Source of the DNA: DATLYH01 sp035575035
GTDB taxonomy: Bacteria > Planctomycetota > Planctomycetia > Gemmatales > Gemmataceae
Length of the DNA: 64,000 nucleotides
Assembly (NCBI GenBank): GCA_035575035.1
Contig: DATLYH010000182.1
Coordinates: 1-64,000 of the forward strand
Direction: 5' to 3'
Part shown: positions 58,811-64,000 of the stretch, piece by piece
How the letters are laid out: each line of letters begins with the position of its first letter
How positions within the stretch are numbered: the stretch's first letter is position 1
Made by a program: the position numbers and the translations under genes
Notes under the pieces: model-generated
What the model saw: the letters and a program-made list of their open reading frames with translations, nothing else
What the model was told of the DNA's origin: nothing
Database searches by the model: none

Positions 58811-58839
58811 TATATTTACTTGCTGATCATGTATGACAA
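58811..58839 (-). promoter_or_regulatory. Candidate sigma-70 promoter for the 134-residue protein gene
   Basis: On the minus strand TTGTCA (58834-58839) and AATATA (58811-58816) are 17 bases apart, in the only clearly AT-rich segment of the surrounding sequence, about 100 bp upstream of the start at 58711. The -10 match is weak (three of six), so this is a tentative call. Confidence 0.3.
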
Positions 58840-58960
58840 GTCCGAGGATGTGGAATCGTCAAGCGCTCGCTAACGACTCTGTCAGGAAACGGCAAATGGA
58901 TAGCTGTTCCCGCCGGGCGTCCCCTATCATTTCGGCGACCGGTTGAAGAGGCGGGGTTAA

Positions 58961-59731
58961 TCAATAAGGAAACGTTTCATCCATCGGCGTTGCGGCCAAC
59001 TCGACCAGAAATTGTGCCAGGCGCTCCACGAGGGCATCCATCAACCGGCGGCCCTTCTCGGCAGAGGCGGCCCTCGGGTCGCCTAGCCCTGTGCTGGTAC
59101 TGACCAGATGCCAGGGGCGCGTGATGCTGACCCAGCCGCGGTTGATTGCCTCGAAACGCGTGGGCCGGGCGGCGCCGTCGTCGGCTAGCTCGAGATGGAC
59201 CAGATCAGGGAAGAACGCCAGGCCGAGGCTGGTCTCAACCTCGTCGGCGTGCTCGCCGGGCCGCTCGAAAATCTGTGGGTACAGGTCGGCCGCCAGGCGA
59301 TACCAATCGCAGACGCAGAGGAACATCCGGGTGCGGTGGTGCAGCTCGCGCGTCAGCGGTTTTAGCTCATTGCCGCCGTGCCCATTCAACAGCAGTAGCT
59401 TGGACACCCCTTGACGCTCCAGCGAATCGACCAGATCGCTGAGTAGGTGGAGCAGCGTGGTCGGGGTGACACTACAGGTGAGAGCACCGGGCACGCGGAG
59501 ATGATTGGTGTTGACGCCGAAGGGGATTGTCGGCAGGAGGATGACTTTCGCCCCACGGCGGTAGGCCTGCTCGCAAGCGCGGTCGGCAATGGCCTCGACC
59601 TGGAAGTTATCGGTGCCGTAGGGCATATGCAGGTTGTGCGGCTCGGTGGCGCCGAAAGGGAGGACGGCCACCTCCCAGCGCTGCTCGCGGATGAAAGCGT
59701 GATTCTGCTCGGCCAGAACCCATTCGCGCAT
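58961..59731 (-). CDS. Creatininase-family amidohydrolase
   Basis: A 256-residue member of the creatininase family, metal-dependent hydrolases that include creatinine and formamidase-type enzymes. Family metal residues are visible: Glu30, His32 and His35 (FGATEPHNLHMPYGTDNF), Asp41, then LLLNGHGGNE and EVETSLGLAFFP. Creatinine specificity itself cannot be claimed: planctomycetes have many such paralogues, some linked to amide or cyclic substrates. I place the start at ATG 59731, preceded by GAGAGGA. ATG 59752 is an alternative. It is the neighbour of an oxidoreductase but separated from it by a terminator. Confidence 0.92.
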   Translation of the reverse strand: MREWVLAEQNHAFIREQRWEVAVLPFGATEPHNLHMPYGTDNFQVEAIADRACEQAYRRGAKVILLPTIPFGVNTNHLRVPGALTCSVTPTTLLHLLSDLVDSLERQGVSKLLLLNGHGGNELKPLTRELHHRTRMFLCVCDWYRLAADLYPQIFERPGEHADEVETSLGLAFFPDLVHLELADDGAARPTRFEAINRGWVSITRPWHLVSTSTGLGDPRAASAEKGRRLMDALVERLAQFLVELAATPMDETFPY

Positions 59732-59934
59732 ACGGTCCTCTCGTTGTGTCATTGCTTGAGGGACATCTTGCAAAATACGGCCGCCCGATACTTCAGGCGA
59801 CCCGAACTCTCGATAGTCTTACCCGATGAAAGGAGGAGCGGCCGGGGAAGGAATATACGTGTTATACCGAATCGCGCGGTGTGTCGGCCGTGCTGCGGGC
59901 AACTCAGCATACAACGCCATCCAACATAAAACGG

Positions 59935-59981
59935 CCCGCCGCGGGCCCCCGGCCGAGCATGGGCCGGAAGTCCGCGGCGGG
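59935..59981 (-). terminator. Rho-independent terminator of the oxidoreductase gene
   Basis: CCCGCCGCGG (59935-59944) pairs with CCGCGGCGGG (59972-59981) with an internal CCGGCC/GGCCGG extension. On the minus strand the structure begins about 23 bp past the stop codon of the Gfo/Idh/MocA gene and is followed by CGTTTTATG. This is the strongest intrinsic terminator in the right half of the window. Confidence 0.75.
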
Positions 59982-60003
59982 ATAAGCGATGGTTGCGGGC
60001 GCG

Positions 60004-61545
60004 TTACTGCTGGCCGCCCGCGCCCTCGGCGGGGTCGCGGCCGTTGATCCAGGGGCCGGCCAGCTTCATGTACTCGGGGGGCTCCAGCAGGCTCCCCCTG
60101 TCGCCCCCTTGCCAGCCGATGATGTGGCTCGGCTTGCCGCGCTTCTTGCTCCGCGCCTCCCAGCGCGCCGCCCAGCTGGCGTCTGCGTCGGTCACCCGCC
60201 GCCGCTCCTTGTCCCAGAACAGCGCCTTGCCCTCGCGGTAGCTCTTGACCCCCATCGCCACCGTCGTGAAGGCGGCCGCCCCCAGCTCCGGCGTGCTGAG
60301 CGTCTCGCGCCGCCGCTCCCGGGCACAGGTCAGGAAGTTCTCCCACAAGGCGTAGGTATCATCCCCCTTCAGACCGCCCGGGACAAACTCGCCCTCCTTG
60401 ACGATCTCGCCCGATGGGCCGCGCGGCGCATCGCCGATGTTTTGCGGCAGCAGATGGAAGCCGAACCCCTTGCCTCGGACATTCTCGAAGACCAAGGTAG
60501 CCAGGTGGCCGCGGATGCACTCCTCGATGCGATGGTCGTTACACATGGTGGCGGTCACCAACAGCTGGCAGCCCTCGTCGTAGTCGGCGACGACCGTGGC
60601 CACGTCCGGCACATCGCGGCCGTCATATTCCAGGTAGATGCCGCCGCCGCCGACTACCCGGGCCGGATAGCGCACGCCCATCGCTGCGATCAGATGCGTC
60701 GTCTGGTGGACGAACAGGTCGGTGAACATGCCGCCGCCGAACGGCCAGTAGCAGCGCCACTGGGCGAAGACTGCCCGGTCGAACGGCTGCTCCTTGGGCG
60801 TCGGTCCCAGCGGTACGCCGTCCACGTCAAAGGCGTACCCCAGGAACATGTCCCAGTCGATGGTCTTGGGAGTCATGTCTTTCGTCAACGGGTAGTAGCG
60901 CCACTGGCCGACCTTTGAGTTGCGGAAGTAGCTGGTCTGTCCCTGCATCACCTTGCCGATGCCGCCGGAGCGGATCAACTCGTAGGCCTTGGCCCAGGTC
61001 GGGTCGGCCATCGACTGCACCCCGACCGTCATGACCCGGCCGGTTTCCTGGGCGGCCCGGACGACCGCCTGGGCTTCCTCGATGGTCCGGGTCATCGGCT
61101 TCTCGCAATAGACATCCTTGCCTGCCTTGAGGGCGTCGATGGTCATGCGGGCGTGCCAGTGGTCGGGGGTGGCAATGCAGACGACATCCACGTCCTTCTG
61201 CTCGAGGACGCGGCGGTAGTCCTTGGTGACGTGCTTGCCGTCGTTCTTGATGCCGCAGCGCTCGGCGGAAGGATACAGGCCGCGGCCCTTGCCCCGGCCG
61301 AGAGCCTTGTCGCCGTCCCAGACGTCGCAGACGGCGGCCGGCTCGACCCCCTTCTGTTGCTCGCGCATCTTCAGGATAACGTCGATGTGCTGCTGACAGC
61401 GGCCGCCGACACCGAGGAAACCGACCCGGATGCGGTCGTTGGCCCCGAGCACCTTGCCGTATGAGGCGGCAGTCAGCGACAGGGCAGCAGTCCCGGCCGC
61501 GGCTGCCTTAACGAAATCGCGACGATTCACGTGACGCTTGCTCAT
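60004..61545 (-). CDS. Tat-exported Gfo/Idh/MocA oxidoreductase
   Basis: A 513-residue NAD(P)-linked oxidoreductase of the Gfo/Idh/MocA family. The N-terminus is a twin-arginine signal (MSKRHVNRRDFVKAAAAGTA, Arg8-Arg9), followed by the Rossmann entry RVGFLGVGGRCQQHI. The catalytic motif CEKPMTRTIEEAQA and the C-terminal domain (GGGMFTDLFVHQTTHLIAAM) are intact. Folded export implies cofactor loading in the cytoplasm and action on extracytoplasmic sugars or cyclitols, typical of planctomycete paralogues. ATG 61545 follows GGAGAG. A strong terminator lies downstream, and an alpha/beta hydrolase gene lies 25 bp upstream on the same strand, so they likely form an operon. Confidence 0.94.
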   Translation of the reverse strand: MSKRHVNRRDFVKAAAAGTAALSLTAASYGKVLGANDRIRVGFLGVGGRCQQHIDVILKMREQQKGVEPAAVCDVWDGDKALGRGKGRGLYPSAERCGIKNDGKHVTKDYRRVLEQKDVDVVCIATPDHWHARMTIDALKAGKDVYCEKPMTRTIEEAQAVVRAAQETGRVMTVGVQSMADPTWAKAYELIRSGGIGKVMQGQTSYFRNSKVGQWRYYPLTKDMTPKTIDWDMFLGYAFDVDGVPLGPTPKEQPFDRAVFAQWRCYWPFGGGMFTDLFVHQTTHLIAAMGVRYPARVVGGGGIYLEYDGRDVPDVATVVADYDEGCQLLVTATMCNDHRIEECIRGHLATLVFENVRGKGFGFHLLPQNIGDAPRGPSGEIVKEGEFVPGGLKGDDTYALWENFLTCARERRRETLSTPELGAAAFTTVAMGVKSYREGKALFWDKERRRVTDADASWAARWEARSKKRGKPSHIIGWQGGDRGSLLEPPEYMKLAGPWINGRDPAEGAGGQQ

Positions 61546-61570
61546 TGCGTTCTCTCCAAACAAGGAAGGG

Positions 61571-62314
61571 TTACTTCAGTTTCTGAGCCAGCAGCCAGTC
61601 GTACAGCTCACGCGTCCCGTAGGCCTGGTCCCAACTGTTATGGCCGACGCCCGGGTACTCGGTGTACTTGGGACTGCCGCCGGCTTCCTTGAGCGCCTTG
61701 ATCATCTCGCGGGAGTACTCAACCTTGACCGCCTTGTCGGCATCGCCGTGGAAGCACCAGCAAGGGATATGCTTGATCTTCTCGGCCTGTTTGGGGTCGC
61801 CGCGACCACAGATCGGCACGATGGCGGCCCATTTGTCCGGATACTTGACGGCCAGGCTCCAGGTGCCGGCCCCGCCCATGGACAGGCCGGTCAGGTAAAC
61901 GCGCCGGCCATCGATACGGTAGGTCTTCATCACCTCATCCAGCATGGCCAGGGCACGCTGGGCGTCGGGTCCATCGGCCTGCCAGTTGTGCGGCGCCGCC
62001 TGGCAGCGGGGGATCAAAACGAAGAACGGGAAGTCCTTCTCGCCATATTTCTTGATGGCCGGTCCAATGCCGACGTTCACCGGCGCCTGCTTTCCCCCTT
62101 CGCGTTCGCCGGCCCCGTGCAGGAAGAGAATGAGGGGGTAGGGCCTGTCCCCCTTGTAGTCATGCGGTACGAAGAGCACGTACTTGTGCTCCTGGCCGTC
62201 GGCGTCCTTGTAAACGCGGGTCAAGAAACCGCGATCCTCCTTGTCTGCTGCATGAGCCAGGGGCAGCCCAAGCAGACAGCCAACGGCCAAGGCCAGCAGC
62301 TTGTGAGCAGGCAT
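61571..62314 (-). CDS. Exported alpha/beta hydrolase (esterase/depolymerase-like)
   Basis: A 247-residue exported serine hydrolase. After the signal peptide (MPAHKLLALAVGCLLGLPLA, cleavage near AHA-ADK), the fold shows an oxyanion loop LFLHGAGEREGG, the nucleophile elbow YLTGLSMGGAGTWS, Asp in CFHGDADKAVKVE and His in PGVGHNSWDQAYG, so the Ser-Asp-His triad is complete. The family covers phospholipase/carboxylesterases, poly(3-hydroxybutyrate) depolymerases and feruloyl esterases; its exact ester substrate is unknown. ATG 62314 follows GAGGTGAT. The gene is followed by the Gfo/Idh/MocA oxidoreductase, so both may act on an extracytoplasmic carbohydrate or ester. Confidence 0.92.
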   Translation of the reverse strand: MPAHKLLALAVGCLLGLPLAHAADKEDRGFLTRVYKDADGQEHKYVLFVPHDYKGDRPYPLILFLHGAGEREGGKQAPVNVGIGPAIKKYGEKDFPFFVLIPRCQAAPHNWQADGPDAQRALAMLDEVMKTYRIDGRRVYLTGLSMGGAGTWSLAVKYPDKWAAIVPICGRGDPKQAEKIKHIPCWCFHGDADKAVKVEYSREMIKALKEAGGSPKYTEYPGVGHNSWDQAYGTRELYDWLLAQKLK

Positions 62315-62545
62315 TGGGATCACCTCATACGGACCGGTCGGGAGTGGGTCGGAGACGTCTCAGGATGTCTAACTTATCAAAAGGCCCGCGCCGCCGCCAC
62401 CATCTGGTTGTTAAATTAGCGCCGGCAGGGCGGCTCCGCTGTCGGCAAGCCGAGCCATCCCGAGCGCTCTACAATAAACAGAGTGGAAGCGAACGTCGGC
62501 GCGTTACCGCTTCCGATAACGAACTCCCTTCATGAGGATATCGAG

Positions 62546-63610
62546 ATGACCACCCCCTTGCAGTCGCTGATCGCCACGGGTACCAAGCTCTGGCTGGACT
62601 CGGTCGATCCGGGCGAGGTGGCGCGGAACCGTGCCTGGGGCGCCACCGGGGCCACCTCTAACCCGATCATCATCGCCGACCTGATCAAGACCGGCCACTA
62701 CGACGAGCACATCACGCGCTTCCTGCGCGAGGGGCTGAGCGACGAGGACCTAGCCTGGCGGCTGACCGATCTGGTAGTGCGGCAGGCGCAGGAGGTGTTC
62801 CTGCCGACCTGGGAGGCGACCCGCGGCGACGACGGCTACGTCAGCTTCGAGCTTGACCCGTTGCTGGAGGACCCCGAGCGGAACATCCCGGCATCGCAAC
62901 GGACCGAGCGCTATATCGCTCTGGGCCAGCAGTGGAGCAAGGGGCACCGCAACCGGATGATCAAGGTGCCGGCGACGCCCGCTGGGCTAGCGGCGCTGGA
63001 GGAGCTGGTGGCGGCCGGCGTCACCGTCAACGTGACGCTGGTGTTCAGTGAGGAGCAGTACGTAGCGGCTCGCGACGCCGCCTGGCGCGGCGCCCGCCGC
63101 CGGCCGTCGCTGGAACACTTCAAATCGGTCTACAGCATCTTCGTCAGCCGGCTCGATGTCTACACCGCCAAGCATGTCCCCGAGCTGTCGCCGCGGGCCC
63201 AGGGCCAGGTTGGCATCGTGAACGCCAAGCGAATCTGGCGGCTGAACCAGGCGTTCTGGGCCGACAAGCGCCTGCCGCTCAAGCAAGAGATCGTCTTTGC
63301 CAGCACCGGCACCAAGATGCCGCAGGACCCGCCGTGGAAATACGTCGAGGCGTTCGCCGGCTCCGACATTGAGACCAACCCGCCGGCCACCAACGCCGCG
63401 GTGCAGGCCAGCGGCCGGACCTTCACCCGCCAGGTGGACCGGCTGCCGCCCGATGAGGTATTGGCGGAGATCGACGCCAAGGTGGACATGAAGAAGCTGG
63501 AGAAGACCTTGATGGAAGAGGGGGTCGAGAAGTTTGCCAGCCCGCAGAAGGCCCTGCTGGCGCTGATCGCCCACAAGCGGCAGGAATTGCAGACCAAGGG
63601 GCGGGGGTAA
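62546..63610 (+). CDS. Transaldolase-like protein
   Basis: A 354-residue transaldolase-family protein (pentose phosphate pathway, transfer of a dihydroxyacetone unit in the cytoplasm). The signature near the N-terminus, [20 protein letters not shown] followed by [14 protein letters not shown], is typical. The Schiff-base lysine lies in [12 protein letters not shown], the next strand is [15 protein letters not shown], and the C-terminal part has [20 protein letters not shown]. It belongs to the long transaldolase group found in Actinobacteria and planctomycetes. I choose ATG 62546 after GAGG. The gene is single and divergent from the esterase gene. Confidence 0.93.
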   Translation: MTTPLQSLIATGTKLWLDSVDPGEVARNRAWGATGATSNPIIIADLIKTGHYDEHITRFLREGLSDEDLAWRLTDLVVRQAQEVFLPTWEATRGDDGYVSFELDPLLEDPERNIPASQRTERYIALGQQWSKGHRNRMIKVPATPAGLAALEELVAAGVTVNVTLVFSEEQYVAARDAAWRGARRRPSLEHFKSVYSIFVSRLDVYTAKHVPELSPRAQGQVGIVNAKRIWRLNQAFWADKRLPLKQEIVFASTGTKMPQDPPWKYVEAFAGSDIETNPPATNAAVQASGRTFTRQVDRLPPDEVLAEIDAKVDMKKLEKTLMEEGVEKFASPQKALLALIAHKRQELQTKGRG

Positions 63611-63649
63611 AGGGCCGGAGTTAGCAGTCAGCGGACCGATCCCCGCAGG

Positions 63650-64000
63650 TTACGGTTTCGGATCCTTGTCCCCTGACTCCTGCCTTCTGTCCTGGGTAAG
63701 CTGCCCGAGCAGCTCCTGGAAGCCTTCGGCGTCGTGGAGGATAGCCAGGTCCGGGTCGGTCCTCAGATGAAGGCCGTTCCGGTAGCCGCGACGGACGGCT
63801 TGCGTCAGCGCTTCCATCGCTCGACGGATGTATTCTGTCCGCGCGGCCGACTCGTCGGCAGCGAGGTCGGCCGGTGCCTTACCGGCGGCCACGCCCCGGG
63901 CGCACAGGGCATAGCAGCAAGCAACGTTGTAGAGGTTGGTGGCGTTGTCCGGCGCCCGGGCACGCAGCGCTTCCGCCGTGGCTGCGGCCTCGGCGTGACT
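63650..64000 (-). CDS. C-terminus of a TPR-containing protein (cut by window edge)
   Basis: The frame is open to the window edge and encodes 116 residues. It shows a TPR-like helical text with NATNLYNVACCYALCARGV, followed by RTEYIRRAMEALTQAVRRGY and TDPDLAILHDAEGFQELLGQ. This is the tail seen at the C-terminus of many planctomycete Ser/Thr kinases and TPR proteins. No start is visible, so the true length and any kinase domain lie outside. The last codons overlap a CCCCTGACTCCTG repeat. Confidence 0.8.
   Translation of the reverse strand, partial: SHAEAAATAEALRARAPDNATNLYNVACCYALCARGVAAGKAPADLAADESAARTEYIRRAMEALTQAVRRGYRNGLHLRTDPDLAILHDAEGFQELLGQLTQDRRQESGDKDPKP

Overview
The window looks like a chromosomal segment of a high-GC planctomycete, most likely from the Gemmata lineage (Gemmataceae). 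The marker families are: two DUF1559 prepilin-like proteins beside small lipoproteins, a PVC-type CxxCH heme protein, a TIGR02996/leucine-rich-repeat protein, a subtilase with the LECLEDR N-terminal motif, ECF sigma/anti-sigma pairs, and several Gemmata-type small proteins of unknown function. Intergenic spaces carry many palindromic and tandem short repeats. Taxonomy is inferred from these families, not from a marker-gene tree.

Layout. 1-2660 is gene-poor: a truncated minus-strand start, a small PD-(D/E)XK-type nuclease, an apparent integrase C-terminal remnant and tRNA-His(GTG). 2661-5980 holds lipoprotein/DUF1559/DUF1559/lipoprotein. 6375-11181 is a tightly overlapping type II secretion/type IV pilus operon (GspE, two GspF, three pseudopilin-like proteins), preceded by a HEAT-repeat membrane protein; a TPR membrane protein and a TPR-AAA ATPase follow at 13456-16055. 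16242-21150 has an isochorismatase-like hydrolase, then hemB and hemL (early tetrapyrrole synthesis) flanking a membrane Ser/Thr kinase. 21255-31653 is a mixed set: Lys-rich secreted protein, HpcH/HpaI aldolase, Cys-rich exported protein, metallopeptidase, MoxR ATPase, zinc-ribbon miniprotein, LRR protein, GlmU-like nucleotidyltransferase, methyltransferase, FwdD-like protein, MDR oxidoreductase and a DUF104/PIN toxin-antitoxin pair.

31883-38150 is the most striking locus: an ECF sigma factor followed by a 1,871-residue protein that joins a zf-HC2 anti-sigma zinc finger, a membrane anchor and a complete alpha-2-macroglobulin with a CFEQ thioester. This would place a protease-trap sensor directly on a sigma factor. 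Then come two tandem paralogous small proteins, a Tat-exported ThDP enzyme, an ANTAR response regulator, an ST7-like TPR protein, a Gemmata-type protein pair, the PVC heme protein, a methyltransferase, a multi-pass membrane protein, a large subtilase lacking the usual His motif, and a second ECF sigma/anti-sigma/secreted-protein operon. The right end has RlmN, a small DNA/RNA-binding-like protein, a creatininase-family hydrolase, a Tat-exported Gfo/Idh/MocA oxidoreductase, an alpha/beta hydrolase, a transaldolase-like protein and the C-terminus of a TPR protein running off the window.

Short repeat families recur between genes, and one family appears to have inserted in frame inside two genes (the heme protein and rlmN). 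No CRISPR array, rRNA, complete prophage or insertion sequence was seen.
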